Shown: positions 12,431 to 24,918, counted from the stretch's first letter. The stretch is 64,000 nucleotides of DNA from Thinopyrum elongatum (GCA_011799875.1 CM022302.1:203652086-203716085); one strand, 5' to 3'. Notes: generated from the letters alone by a model not told the origin. Made by a program: numbers and translations.

Positions 12431-13828
12431 TGTAGCCACCAAAAACCAATCGGGACCCTGTTCCGGCACCCTGCCGGAGAGGGAAATCATCACTGGTGGT
12501 CATCTTCATCATCTCGGTGGTCTCCATGACGAGGAGGGAGTAGTTCACCCTCGGGGCTGAGGGTATGTACCAGTAGCTATGTGTTTGATATCTCTCTCTC
12601 GTGTTCTTGATTTGGCACGATCTTGATGTACCGCGAGCTTTGCTATTATAGTTGGATCTTATGATGTTTCTCCCCCTTTATCTTCTTGTAATGAATTGAG
12701 TTTTCCCTTTGAAGTTATCTTATCGGATTGAGTCTTTAAGGATTTGAGAACACTTGATGTATGTCTTGCATGTGTTTATCTGTGGTGACAATGGGATATT
12801 CACGTGATCCACTTGATGTATGTTTTGGTGATCAACTTGCGGGTTCTGTGACCTTGTGAACTTATGCATAGGGGTTGGCACACATTTTCGTCTTGACTCT
12901 CCGGTAGAAACTTTGGGGCACTCTTTGAAGTTCTTTGTGTTGGTTTGAATAGATGAATCTGAGATTATGTGATGCATATCGTATAATCAAACCCGCGGAT
13001 ACTTGTGGTGACATTGGAGTATCTAGGTGACATTAGGGTTTTGGTTGATGTCTGTCTTAAGGTGTTATTTTAGTACAAACTCTAGGGCTGTTTGTGACAC
13101 TTATAGGAATAGCCCAATAGATCTATCAAAAAGAATAACTTTGAGGTGGTTTCGTACCCTACAATAATCTCTTCGTTTATTCTCCACTATTAGTGACTTT
13201 GGAGTGACTCTTTGTTGCACGTTGAGGGATTGCCATACGATCTAATTATGTTATCATTGTTGAGAGAACTTGCACTAGTGAAAGTATGAACCCTAGGCCT
13301 TGTTTCCAAGCATTGCAATACCGTTTTTGCTCACTTTTATCACTTGTTACCTTGCTGTTTTTATATTTTCAGATTACAAAAACCTATATCTACTATTCAT
13401 ATTGCACTTGTATCACCATCTCTTCGCCGAACTAGTGCACCTATACAATTTACCATTGTATTGGGTGTGTTGGGGACACAAGAGACTCTTTGTTATTTGG
13501 TTACAGGGTTGTTTGAGAGAGACCATCTTCATCCTACGCCTCCCACGGATTGATAAACCTTAGGTCATCCACTTGAGGGAAATTTGCTACTGTCCTACAA
13601 AACTCTGCGCTTGGAGGCCCAACACGAGTCTACAAGAAGAAGGTTGCATAGTAGACATCACATGTCTGTCGGTGGAACCGGTCTCATGAACGTGGTCATG
13701 TAAGGTTGGTCCGGGCCGCTTCATCCAACAATACCGCCGAATCAAAATAAGACATTGGTGGTAAGCAGTATGACGATCACCGCCCACAACTCTTTGTGTT
13801 CAACTCGTGCATATCATCTACGCATAGA

Positions 13829-13844
13829 CCTGGCTCGGATGCCA
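13829..13844 (-). other. Copia primer-binding site (initiator tRNA-Met type)
   Basis: Minus-strand TGGCATCCGAGCCAGG lies two bases inside the 5' LTR. It is a diverged form of the usual TGGTATCAGAGC site. The plus-strand copia element has the same sequence at 23693, so the change is a family trait and not a new mutation. Confidence 0.75.
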
Positions 13845-13845
13845 C

Positions 13846-15599
13846 TGTTGGGTAACGTAGCATGCAATTTCAAAAAAATTCCTACGCTCACGCAAGATCT
13901 ATCTAGGAGATGCATAGCAATTAGAGAGGGAGAGTGTGTCTACGTACCCTCGTAGACCAAAAGCGGAAGCGTTTGACAACGCGTTTGATGTAGTCGAACT
14001 TCTTCTCGTTCCGACCAATCAAGCACCGAACGTATGGCACCTCCGAGTTCTGCACATGTTTAGCTCGATGTCGTCCCTCAAACTCTTGATCCAGCAAAGT
14101 GTCGAGGGAGAGTTCCGTCAGCACGACGGCGTGGTGACGGTGATGGTGAAGTGATCCGCGCAGGGCTTCGCCTAAGCACTACGAAGATATGACCGGAGGC
14201 GTAAACTGTGGAGGGGGGCACCACACACGGCTAACAGTTATTGGTGTGTGTTCTAGCGGTGCCCTGCCCTCATATATATAGGTGGGAGGGAGAGGGAGCA
14301 GTCAAGGGGGCGCCCAAGTAGGAGGAATCCTACTTGGGGCCCTAATCCTATTCGCCCCCCCCTACCATAACTTTCGGAGGGGGAAGGAAGGAGGAGGGAA
14401 GGAAGGGGGAGGCCGAATCCCTCCCCTTCCTTTCTCTCTTCCCCTCTTTCCTTACCCTCCAGGTTCGGCCTACATGGGGGGCACAGCAGCCCATGCTGGC
14501 TGCTGCGTTTCCCCTCTTGGCCCATTAGGCCCATATCTTTGCCGGGGGTGCCCGGAACCACTTTCCGATGACCCGATATGTACCCGGTACCCCCGGAACA
14601 CTTCCGGTGTCCGAATACTATCGTCCTATATATGAATCTTTACCTCTCGACTATTTTGAGACTCCTCGTCATGTCCGTGATCTCATCCGGGACTCCGAAC
14701 AACATTCGGTCACCAAATCACATAACTCATATAATACAAAATCGTCATCGAACGTTAAGCGTGCGGACCCTACGGGTTCGGGAACTATGTAGACATGACC
14801 GAGACACCTCTCCGGTCAATAACCAACAGCGGAACCTGGATGCTCATATTGGTTCCTACATATTTTATGAAGATCTTTATCGATCGTACCGTAATGACAA
14901 CATACGTCATTCCCTTTGTCATCGGTATGTTACTTGCCCGAGATCCGATCGTCGATATCTTCATACCTAGTTCAATCTCATTACCGGCAAGTCTCTTTAC
15001 TCGTTCCGCAATACATCATCCCGCAACTAACTCATTAGTCACATTGCTTGCAAGGCTTCTTATGATGTGTATTACCCAGAGGGCCCAGAGATACCTCTCC
15101 GATACTCGGAGTGACAAATCCTAATCTTGATCTATGCCAACCCAACAAATACCTTCAGAGATACCTGTAGAGCATCTTTATAATCACCCAGTTACGTTGT
15201 GACGTTTGATAGCACACAAGGTATTCCTTCGGTATTCGGGAGTTGCATAATCTCATAGTCAAAGGAATATGTATATGACATGAAGAAAGCAATAGCAATA
15301 AAACTAAACGATCAATATGCTAAGCTAACAGATGGGTCATGTCCATCACATCATTCTCCTAATGATGTGATCCCGTTCATCAAATGACAACACATGTCTA
15401 TGGTTAGGAAACTTAACCATCTTTGATTAACGAGCTAGTCTAGTAGAGGCTTACTAGGGACTCGGTGTTTTGTCTATGTATCCACACATGTATCAAGTTT
15501 CCGGTTAATACAATTCTAGCATGAATAATAAACATTTATCATGATATAAGGAAATATAAATAACAACTTTATTATTGCCTCTAGGTCATATTTCCTTCA
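13846..15599 (-). repeat. 5' LTR of the minus-strand copia element
   Basis: 1754 bp. The right end is TGAAGGAAATATG on the minus strand and the left end is TTACCCAACA. It closely resembles, in reverse, the LTRs at 21940-23691 and 28937-30685. The base after it (15600) is gypsy internal sequence beginning GCCTA, which should be the target-site duplication; the partner copy is outside the window. Confidence 0.93.
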
Positions 15600-17895
15600 G
15601 CCTAGTCCCGAAATGAAAAAAGAATTTACTTTATGTTGTCAAATAATAAATTCCTTGGAAAGTGTTGGTATGGTGGGCACCCGTGGATACGGCTAGCCAT
15701 GGAAAGTGAAAGTATGGTGGAAAAAGGAATAAACTTTATTTTCTGTTTGGGAACCGCCTATGATATATCTAGCATGGAAAGTATTGGGAACTACTCGATC
15801 GTTTTCGTTGACAGGAAAAGCATGCCACCTAAAATGTTTTATCTCTACTTTTTTCGCTTTGAGCTCTGGCACCTCTACAAATCCCTACTTCCCTCTGCGA
15901 AGGGCCTTTCTTTTACTTTATGCAATTTTTATTTTGAGTCTCCATCTTCTCTTATAAAGCACCAACTAAGGGGCACTATGATCGTACTTGAGCATTGGGT
16001 GTAGCTAATATGCGAGTGTGTTTCATGAATGGATCAATGATTGAGCATAATGGGCTAGGGATAACTTGCTTTAGTGTTGATATTTTGAAAGACATGGTTG
16101 CTTGTTGATATGCTTGAGTATTGAAATCTTCATGTCAAAACTAGACTATTGCTTTGAATCATATAAAAGTCCAAATGTCCATGCTACAAAGAAAAGAATA
16201 TGTGATGAACATGTTAGGCAGCAATCCACATCAAAAAATTTGTTTTTATCATTTACCTACTCGAGGACGAGCAGGAATTAAGCTTGGCGATGCTGATACG
16301 TCTCCAACATATCTATAATTTTTTATTGTTCTATGCTGTTATATTATCATTCTTGGATGTTTTACAATCATTTTGTAGTAACTTTATATCATTTTTTGGG
16401 ACTAACCTATTGACATAGTGCCCAGTGCCAGTTGCTGTTTTTTGCTTGTTTTTTACTTCGCAGGAAATCAATATCAAACGGAGTCCAAACGCAGCGAAAG
16501 TTTTTGGTGATTTTTTCTGGACCAGAAGACACAAGTTGGGTCAAGAAAGTACCTGAGGGGGGCTCCGAGGGGAGCACAACCCACCAGGGTGCGCCTGGGG
16601 GCCCAGGCGCGCCCAGGTGGGTTGTGCCCACCTCGGCCACCTCCAGCACCACCTCTTTGCTCTATAAATACCCCAATATTCCAGAAACCCTAGGGGAGTC
16701 GATGAAAATCAATTCCAGCCGCCGCAAGTTCCAGAAACCACAGATCCAATCTAGACACCATCACGGAGGGGTTCATCATCCTCATTGGTGCCTCTCCGAT
16801 GATGCGTGAGTAGTTCATTGTAGACCTACGGGTCCGTAGGCAGTAGCTAGATGGCTTCCTCTCTCTCTTTTGATTCTCAATACAATGGTCTCTTGGAGAT
16901 CTATTTGATGTAACTATTTTTGTGGTGTGTTTGTTGGGATCCGATGAACTTTGAGTTTATGATCAGATCTATGTTTTTATCCATGAAAGTTATTTGAGTC
17001 TTTTGATCTCTTATATGCATGATTGCTTATAGCCTCGTATTTCTTCTTCGAATCTTTAGTTTAGTTAGGCCAACTAGATCGATTTTTCTTTCCATGGGAA
17101 GAGGTGCTTTGTGATGGGTTCGATCTTACGGTGCTTGATCCCAATGACAGAAGGGGAACCGACACGTATGTATCGTTGCTATTAAGGATAACAAGATGGG
17201 GTCTATTTCTACATAAATAGATCTTGTCTACATCATGTCATCGTTCTTATTGCATTACTCCATTTCTCCATGAACTTAATACACTAGATGCATGCTGGAT
17301 AGCGGTCGATGTGTGGAGTAATAGTAGTAGATGCAGGCAGGAGTCGGTCAACTAATCTTGGACGTGATGCCTATATAATGATCATTGCCTGGATATCGTC
17401 ATAATTATTTGAAGTTCTATCAATTGCCCAACAGTAATTTGTTTACCCACCGTATGCTATTTTTCTCGAGAGAAGCCACTAGTGAAATCTACGGCCCCCG
17501 GGTCTATTTTCTCATCATATATTTTCAGATCTATTTTGCTATTTGCCTTTTTATTTATTTACCACTTTTATTTTCAGATCTATATTTCTAAAAACCCAAA
17601 AATATTTTGCTTCACTTTATTTTATTCGCGATCTATTTATCCCATCTACTACAATTTATCTTCCGTCCGTTTGTCAATTTCTGGCGCCGTTACCCGAAAG
17701 GGATTGACAACCCCTTTAACACGTCAGGTTGCAAGTATTTGTTCTTTGTGTGCAGGTGTTGTTTACGTAGTGTTGCTTGCTTCTCCTACTGGTTTGATAA
17801 CCTTGGTCTCATCACTGAGGGAAATACCTACCGTTGTTGTGCTGCATCATCCCTTCCTCTTTGGGGAAATACCGACGTAGTTCAAGCCAACATCA
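15600..17895 (+). mobile_element. 3' end of a gypsy element: internal tail plus LTR
   Basis: The tail 15600-16293 has no open coding frame of note and ends in a stretch typical of gypsy elements just before the 3' LTR (ACTCGAGGACGAGCAGG). The LTR begins TGATACGTCTCC at 16294 and probably ends CAACATCA at 17895. The copia element at 13846-15599 inserted into the internal region, so the gypsy 5' part should continue left of the window. The LTR contains CTATAAATACC at about 16661-16671 as a likely TATA box. No second flank is seen, so the right boundary rests on the LTR end alone. Confidence 0.78.
16294..17895 (+). repeat. Gypsy 3' LTR
   Basis: About 1.6 kb with TG...CA ends. Its first 150 bp resemble the LTR beginning at 7731; the last 300 bp do not. 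A TGGCGCCGTTACC string at about 17682 lies within it. It resembles a gypsy primer site but is part of the LTR in this family, so it is not taken as the inner boundary. Confidence 0.65.
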
Positions 17896-18500
17896 AGAAA
17901 CGACAAGGGATCACCTCCGTCGCGGATTATATCCCCCAACAACTCTTCTTGTTCTAAGTCTCTGTCCATAGTTTCTGCAAATATTACAACATGGCAATAT
18001 ACAAACATGAGAGATGGATTAGTGGCAAACATGGGGATATACAAACATGAGAGATCGATTAGTGGTCGCCGAGGATACTTTGCGGACCCCCCCCCCCCTC
18101 ATGTCAAAGTTATCGGGGATATGTTGAATTCCCGAGAGAGTTACGACAATCGCTATGCAAGAGATCAAACTATCCATTCTACCCCATTGACCTATGCCGA
18201 CCGAATAAATCAATATTATTGTTGTAGCGTTATATATAAGAGCCCACCCGTCACCTTCGACAAACGGGTAGGGGCGGGAGGGCGAAGGAGATCGACAAGG
18301 CCCTTTCTTCTAGGGTTTGGGTGGCCTCGAGAGTTGGTCGGGCGAGTGGACCGGGAGTAAATTTTGAATATAGGAGTTCTTACTCCCTTTCTCCATAATT
18401 AACCTTAGTAAATTTTAACCAAGTCTATAGAAAAATAATATCAAACTTAATATGAGTTTTAGCAAGATCATCATAAAAAAAATTGTATGAACAAAAATTT
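17896..18500. other. Unassigned repeat-like stretch
   Basis: No gene seen. A short direct repeat, ATACAAACATGAGAGAT(G/C)GATTAGTGG, occurs at 17998 and 18040. A poly-C run lies at 18088-18100. A stretch like a grass 5' leader (TCTTCTAGGGTTTGGG, about 18304) has no following coding region. It may be the outer part of the CACTA material to the right. Confidence 0.4.
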
Positions 18501-18539
18501 CGCACTAATTTCTATGAACAAAAAAACCAATGGGAATAT

Positions 18540-19500
18540 GTTCACATGAGCTATAGATCGGCGGGCTCGGCGTCGGGGCAGGGAGCGGCGGTCGGCGTCG
18601 GGGCAGGGAGCGGTGGCCGGCGTCGGGGGCTCGGCGTCGTGGCAGGGACGGCGTCGGGGACGGCGACGAGGAGCTACGAAAAAAATTGACCAAGTTTTCA
18701 TACATCACAATGAACATCAAAATGAACTCTAAATAAATTCTAAAGACAAAAAATTGACCAAGTTACTACAGAAAAATCATCATCGTCATCTATCATCACA
18801 ATCAAATAACATCTATATATCATCATCATCATCTAAAAATCATCATCATATCATCTACAGAAAAATTCTAAAGAAAAAATAATCTATATATCACCATAAT
18901 GAAAATCATCTATATATCATCATTATCATATCATCTATATATACTACAGAAAAAATTATCTAACAAATTTACAACAGAAAAAATAATTGTTTCCAACAGA
19001 GCATCATATATATATCATCGTATCATCAAATTATCTAACATAATGAAAATCATCTATATATCATCACCATCATATCATCTATATATACTACAGAAAAAAT
19101 TATCTAACGAAAACTATCTATCATCTATCATCTAACAACAAATTTGTGTGAAAAAAAACATCTATATAGAGGGGGCAGGGGCGGCGAGCTCATTGGGGGC
19201 GGCGATGAGGAGGCAGGGCGCGGCGACGGCGACGTCGGGGCAGGGGCGCGGCGATGGCGACGTCGGGGCAGGGGCGCGGCAACGGCGACGAGGCAGGGGC
19301 GCGGCGACGGTGACGAGGAGACAGGGCGCGGCGAGGGGAGCAGGGGACGACATCGGGGCAGGGAAAAGCGGCCGGCATCGGGGCAGGGACGGCGCCGGTG
19401 ACTAGGAGCGGGCGGAGCAGCCTGGCGGCGTCGGGGCGCAGGGCGTCGATGTCATGGGAGAATGTGAGAAATTGGGGGAAAATCCTAAGTGTTGGCTTAT
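18540..19500 (-). mobile_element. CACTA-like 5' region (GC-rich leader and AT-rich repeats)
   Basis: Two GC-rich blocks (18555-18670 and 19170-19450) built of GACG(G/T)CGTCGGGGCAGGG-type repeats flank an AT-rich block of CATCTATATATCATCATC units. The AT-rich block holds a direct repeat of about 144-bp period (18897 and 19041). On the minus strand the order from the right is subterminal repeats, TATATA box (about 19500), then this GC-rich leader. That is the same order as at the 5' end of the CACTA element at 34641. I infer the 5' end of a second, partly deleted CACTA element. No transposase gene is visible in it. Confidence 0.5.
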
Positions 19501-19509
19501 ATAGCCACA

Positions 19510-19735
19510 CCTTTAGTCCCGGTTGGTGGCTCGAACCGGGACGAAAGGCCCTCCTTTCGTCCCAGTTCGAGCCACCAACCCGGACTGAAGCTCCTTTTCA
19601 GCAGCCGAAAGGGCGGGAAGCAAAGGGCTTTATCCGCGGTTGGTGCTCGAACCGGGACGAAAGGGGGGACTTTCGTCCCGGTTCGAGCCACCAACCGGGA
19701 CTAAAGCCCTTTGCTGCCACATCCACAAGTTTAGT
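19510..19735. repeat. CACTA subterminal repeat array (inner)
   Basis: About five units of TTTAGTCCCGGTTGGTGGC and its reverse complement, in alternating orientation. The same unit occurs at 34345-34600. These are the transposase-binding repeats near CACTA ends. No CACTAGTAGAAA terminus adjoins this array, unlike the one at 34641. Confidence 0.8.
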
Positions 19736-20373
19736 CCCACCTCGCTTGTTGAGAGGGGCTCGGAGTGGTTTATAAGTGCTGCTGCCGCTACCCTCTCGAG
19801 CTCCTCTCAACTGCAGGCAGTACATGCCTATTTGACGCCCTGTTGGGCCTGCTTGCACTGCGGGCCTGCATCCTGGCCCATTTCTAGGGTTTCTAGTCGT
19901 ATGTAGGCCGTGGTTGCAAGTAGGTGGATTTTTTTTATTTTTTGCATTTGGTATGTTTTTAAATTTTTAATGTTATTTTTTGCATATGTTATTTTTAGTT
20001 ATATAATTTTAGTTGCATAAATTTTATAAAATTTTAGTTGCATAAATTTTATATAATTTTAGTTGCATAAGTTTTTTTATTGATTCTTTTTAGTTGATTC
20101 CTTTTGTTATTAGAGTTTTCTATTAAAGTTTGTAACAAAAAATACTTTATGAAAATTCTTTTTACTATTAAAATTTTTAACAAATAAATACTTTGATAAT
20201 TTTAGTTAATATTATTTTGATTCTTTTTAGTTGATTCTTTTTGTTATTGATTTATATTTAATTGATTCCTTTTGCTATTAGAGTTTTATAAAAGCTTTTT
20301 AGTTCATTCTTTTTGCTATTAGAATTTTATAAAAGCTTTTTAATTCATTCTTTTTGCTATTAGTTCATTCTTT
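19736..20373. other. CACTA internal sequence, AT-rich, no gene
   Basis: Starts with a stretch common near CACTA 3' ends (GTCCCACCTCGCTTGTTGAG, 19735 on), then a very AT-rich region with TTTTAGTTGATTC and GCATAAATTTTATA repeats. I see no coding region. Confidence 0.5.
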
Positions 20374-21600
20374 GAGCTAAATGACCGTAAAATTGAAAAA
20401 CAGTACAAATGAACTCTGAAAAGGTTGAAAGTTGACATGGTATCATCATTTCACTCACATAGCATGTGCTAGAAAGTTGAGAGGGTTACGGCAAAAACTG
20501 GATGCACTTCGTGTACAAAATGGACAATCTCTTTCGAAGTATCGGGGTTTCGGACGAAAACTCATCTGTTACAAAGGCATTTCATTTTTTTGAACTTATT
20601 TCAACTCCAGACTTTTTGTGCGTTCAACATGCACCATTCAAAGCCACGTCATCAATTTTCAACCCTTTCTGACTTCATTTGATATTTTTCATGCATTTAC
20701 TGATTTTTTTGAGCTAAATGACCCTGAAATTGAAAAGAAGTACAAATGAACTCTGAAAAGGTTGAAAGTTGGCATGGTATCATAATTTCACCCACATAGC
20801 ATGTGCTAAAAAGTTGAGAGGGTTATGGCAAAAAATGGATGCACTTCGTGTACAAAATAGACAATCTCTTTCGAAGTATCAGGGTTTCGGACGAAAACTC
20901 ATCTGTTACAAAGGCATTTCATTTTTTTGAACTTATTTCAACTCCAGATTTTTTGTGCGTTCAACATGCACCATTCAAAGCCACATCATCAATTTTCAAC
21001 CCTTTCTGGCTTCATTTGGTATTTTTCATGCATTTACTGATTTTTTTGAGCTAAATGACACTGAAATTGAAAAGCAATACAAATGAACTCTGAAAAGGTT
21101 GAAAGTTGGCATGGTATCATCATTTCACGCACATAGCATGTGCTAAAAAGTTGAGAGGGTTACGGCAAAAACTGGATGCACTTCGTGTACAAAATGGACA
21201 ATCTCTTTCGAAGTATCAGGGTTTCGGACGAAAACTCATCTGTTACAAAGGCATTTCATTTTTTTGAACTTATTTCAACTCTAGACTTTTTGTGCGTTCA
21301 ACATGCACCATTCAAAGCCGCATCATCAATTTTCAACCCTTTCTGACTTCATTTGGTATTTTTCATGCATTTACTGATTTTTTTTTAGCTAAATGACCCT
21401 GAAATTGAAAAGCAGTACAAATGAACTCTGAAAAGGTTGAAAGTTGGCATGGTATCATCATTTCACCCACATAGCATGTGCTAAAAAGTTGAGAGGGTTA
21501 AGACAAAAGCTAGATGCACTTCGTGTACAAAATGGATGATCTCTTTCGAAGTATCAGGGTTTCGGACGAAAACTCATCTATTACAAAAGGCATTTTATTT
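20374..21600. repeat. 337-bp tandem repeat, about 3.7 copies
   Basis: Copies begin at 20374, 20711, 21048 and 21386 with GAGCTAAATGACC. Each holds a block with CATAGCATGTGCTA and GTGTACAAAATGGAC. Copies differ by a few substitutions. The last copy breaks off near 21600, just before the transposase C-terminus. Open frames inside (for example 20839-21054) repeat with the unit and lack support as genes. Arrays like this are common in the 3' part of Triticeae CACTA elements. Confidence 0.92.
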
Positions 21601-21637
21601 TTTCTTCGCGTAATCAGAGCCATCATCATATCCTCCT

Positions 21638-21939
21638 TCACTTTTTCTTCGCGTGTGTCCCTTGCTTATTGCGCCGTAACCATGGATAATCTTCATCATT
21701 TAACAGGGTGCTTGGGTCAGCCTTCACTTTGAAGGGATGAATTTCATGAAACTTTTCATAATCTTCAAACATGTCTGTCTTGCCCTCCACTCCCATGATG
21801 TCTCTTTTCCCTGAAAGAACTATCTGGCACTTTGGCTCATTGTATGATGTATTCGCTTCCTTATCTTTTCTTTTTCTCGGTTTGGTAGACATGTCCTTCA
21901 CATAGAAAACCTGCGCCACATCATTGGCTAGGACGAATG
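21638..21939 (-). pseudogene. CACTA transposase TNP2, C-terminal part
   Basis: Continues the TNP2 frame after the copia insertion. The last codon before the copia target copy and the first codon after it join in frame through the shared GAATG/CATTC duplication. The part holds the end of the DUF4216-type domain (LANDVAQVFYVKDM) and a basic tail ending in Lys-Lys-Lys before the stop at 21638. It cannot be made as part of the transposase while the 8.7-kb copia element is present. Confidence 0.88.
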
Positions 21940-23691
21940 TGAAGGAAATATGCCCTAGAGGCAATAATAAAGTTGTTATTTATATTTTCTTATATCATGA
22001 TAAATGTTTATTATTCATGCTAGAATTGTATTAACCGGAAACTTAGTACATGTGTGAATACATAGACAAAACAGTGTCCCTAGTATGCCTCTACTTGACT
22101 AGCTCATTCATTAAAGATGGTTAAAGTTTCCTGACCATAGACATGTGTTGTCATTTGATGAATGGGATCACATCATTAGAGAATGATGTGATGGACAAGA
22201 CCCATTCGTTAGCTTAGCATAATGATCGTTAAGTTTTATTGCTATTGCTTTCTTCATGACTTATACATATTCCTCTGACTATGAGATTATGCAACTCCCA
22301 AATACCGGAGGAACACCTTGTGTGCTATCAAACGTCACAACGTAACTGGGTGATTATAAAGATGCTCTACAGGTGTCTCCGAAGGTGTTTGTGGGGTTGG
22401 CATAGATCGAGATTAAGATTTGTCACTCCGAGTATCGGAGAGGTATCTCTGGGCCCTCTCGGTAATGCACATCACTATAAGCCTTGCAAGCAATGTGACT
22501 AATGAGTTAGTTACAGGATGATGCATTATGGAACGAGTAAAGAGACTTTTCGGTAACGAGATTGAACTAGGTATGAAGATACCGATGATCGAATCTCGGG
22601 CAAGTAACATACCGATGACAAAGGGAATAACGTATGTTGTCATTGCGGTTTGACCGATAAAGATCTTCGTAGAATATGTGGGAACCAATATGAGCATCCA
22701 GGTTCCGCTATTGGTTATTGATTGGAGATATGTCTCGGTCATGTCTACATAGTTCTCGAACCCATAGGGTCCGCACGCTTAATGTTCGATGACGATTTGT
22801 ATTATGAGTTATGTGTTTTGGTGACCGAAGATTGTTTGGAGTCCCGGATGAGATCACGGACATGACGAGGAGTCTCGAAATGGTCGAGAGGTAAAGATTG
22901 ATATTTTGGAAGGTAGTATTCGGACACCAGAAGGGTTCCGGAGTGTATCAGGTACATAACGGAATACCGGAGAGGTTACCGGAACCCCCCGGTGGAAGAT
23001 ATGTGCCATATGGGCCATAGGAGGGAGGCTAACCAGCCCACAAGGGGCTGGTGCGCCCCCCATAAGGGAGGAGGCCGAATTGGACTAGGGAAGGGGGTGG
23101 CGCCCCCTTTCCTTCTCCCTCTCCCTCTCCTTCCCTATTTCCACCTCCGGAGAAAGGAAAAGTGGGGAGGGACCGAATCCTACTAGGAGTGGAGTCCTAG
23201 TAGGACTCCCCCCCATGGCGTGCCCCCTTGGTGGCCGGCCTCCTCCTCCCCTCCTTTATATACGGAGGCAGGGGGGCACCCTAGAGCACAACAGATATTC
23301 TCTTAGCCGTGTGCGGTGCCCCCCTCCACAGTTTACTCCTCCAGTCATAGCGTCGTAGTGCTTAGGCGAAGCCCTGCGTGGATCACATCACCATCACCGT
23401 CACCACGCCGTCGTGCTGACGAAACTCTCCCTCGACCTTCTACTGGATCAAGAGTTCGATGGACGTCATCGAGTTGAACGTGTGCAGAACTCGGAGGTGC
23501 CGTACGTTCGGTGCTTGATCGGTTGGATCGCGAAGACGTTCGACTACATCAACCGCGTTAAGCTAACGCTTCCGCTTTCGGTCTATGACGGTACGTGGAC
23601 ACACTCTCCCCCTCTAGTTGCTATGCATCTCCTAGATAGATCTTGCGTGAGAGTAGAATTTTTTTGAAATTGCATGCTATGTTTCCCAACA
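21940..23691 (+). repeat. 5' LTR of the complete copia element
   Basis: TG...CA ends; TTTATATA at about 23255-23262 is the likely TATA box for genomic RNA, followed by the CACCCTAGAGCACAAC leader start. Matches the 3' LTR at 28937-30685. Confidence 0.95.
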
Positions 23692-23692
23692 G

Positions 23693-23708
23693 TGGCATCC
23701 GAGCCAGG
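23693..23708 (+). other. Copia primer-binding site
   Basis: TGGCATCCGAGCCAGG lies one base after the LTR and is a diverged initiator tRNA-Met site. Bases 23709-24918 are the untranslated leader, which is nearly the mirror of 6671-7725 and holds no gene. Confidence 0.75.
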
Positions 23709-24918
23709 TCTATGCGTAGATGATATGCACGAGTAGAACACAAAGAGTTGTGGGCAATAATAGTCATACTGCTTACCACCAACATCTTACTTTGATTCGG
23801 CGGTATTGTTGGATGAAGCGGCCCGGACCGACATTACATGACCACGTTCATGAGACTGGTTCTACAGACGTGCTTTGCACACAGGTGGCTGGCGGGTGTC
23901 TATTTCTCCAACTTTAGTTGAATCGAGTTTGACTACGGCCGGTCCTTGTTGAAGGTTAAAACAACACACTTGACGAAAAATCGTTGTGGTTTTGATGCGT
24001 AGGTAAGAACGGTTCTTACTAGAAGCCCATAGCAGCCACGTAAAACTTGCAACAACAAAGTAGAGGACGTCTAACTTGTTTTTGCAGGGCATGTTGTGAT
24101 GTGATATGGTCAAGACATGATGTGATACACGTTATTGTATGAGATGATCATGTTTTGTAAAAGTTATCGGCAACTGGCAGGAGCCTTATGGGTGTCGCTT
24201 TATTGTATGAAATGCAATCGCCATGTAATTGCTTTACTTTATCACTATGCGTTAGCGATAGTTGTAGAAGCAATAGTTGGCGAGACGACAACGACGCTAC
24301 GATGGAGATCAAGGTGTCAAGCCGGTGACGATGGAAATCATGACGATGCTTTGGAGATGGAGATCAAAGGCACATGATGATGATGGCCATATCATGTCAC
24401 ATATTTTGATTGCATGTGATGTTTATCTTTTATGCATCTAATTTTGCTTAGTACGGCGGTAGCATTATAAGATGATCCCTCACTAAATTTCAAGGTATAA
24501 GTGTTCTCCCTGAGTATGCACCGTTGCGACAGTTCGTCGTGCCGAGACACCACGTGATGATCGGGTGTGATAAGCTCTACGTTCACATACAACGGGTGCA
24601 AGACAGTTTTGCACGTGCGGAATACTCAGGTTAAACTTGACGAGCCTAGCATATGCAGATATGGCCTCAGAACACTGAGACCGAAAGGTCGAACGTGAAT
24701 CATATAGTAGATATGATCAACATAGAGATGTTCACCATTGAAAACTACTCCATCTCACGTGATGATCGGACATGGTTTAGTTGATATGGATCACGTGATC
24801 ATTTAGATGACTAGAGGGATGTCTATCTAAGTGGGAGTTCTTAAGTAATATGATTAATTGAACTTAATTTATCACGAACTTAGTCCTGATAGTTTTTGCA
24901 TATCTATGTTGTAGATCA

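Larger units (their letters stand above)
7731..13660 (+). mobile_element. Gypsy solo LTR, split by another solo LTR
   Basis: Begins TGATACGTCTCC and ends GTAGACATCA. It is flanked by a perfect 5-bp target-site duplication, CATGT (7726-7730 and 13661-13665). Without the inner insertion (8173-12430 plus one TGTAG) it is about 1.67 kb and contains no primer site, coding region or second LTR, so it is a solo LTR left by recombination between two LTRs. A TATAAA-like box lies at about 8107-8112 (CTTATAAAT). It is a relative of the LTR at 16294-17895: the first 150 bp are similar but the 3' halves differ. Confidence 0.9.
1..15599 (-). mobile_element. Angela/BARE-like Ty1-copia remnant with nested insertions
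   Basis: Minus-strand copia element whose left end lies outside the window. Seen: the left LTR piece (1-984), the start of gag (6527-6670), a long untranslated leader (6671-7725 and 13666-13845), the primer-binding site and the right (5') LTR (13846-15599). The leader matches, in reverse, the leader of the complete copia element at 21940-30685. Three later events broke it: a gypsy element entered gag at 6526/6527, a gypsy solo LTR entered the leader at 7730/7731, and a deletion removed the rest of gag-pol, the 3' part of the gypsy and part of the left LTR. The two LTRs are alike wherever they overlap (position 1 corresponds to about 14085), so they very likely belong to one element. No product can be made. 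Confidence 0.9.

Noticed and set aside
17682..17700. TGGCGCC string that looks like a gypsy primer-binding site
   Set aside because: It lies inside the LTR that runs on to 17895; sequence after it continues with the usual LTR 3' part rather than a gag leader.
18780..19140. CATCATC/TATATC repeats as a CRISPR-like or satellite array
   Set aside because: Units are degenerate and unevenly spaced, with one longer direct repeat of 144 bp; this is ordinary AT-rich repeat in a plant transposon.
19144..19405. Open frames in the GGGGCAGGGGCG repeats
   Set aside because: Short GC-rich repeats leave all frames open; the residues are only Gly, Arg, Ala and Asp.
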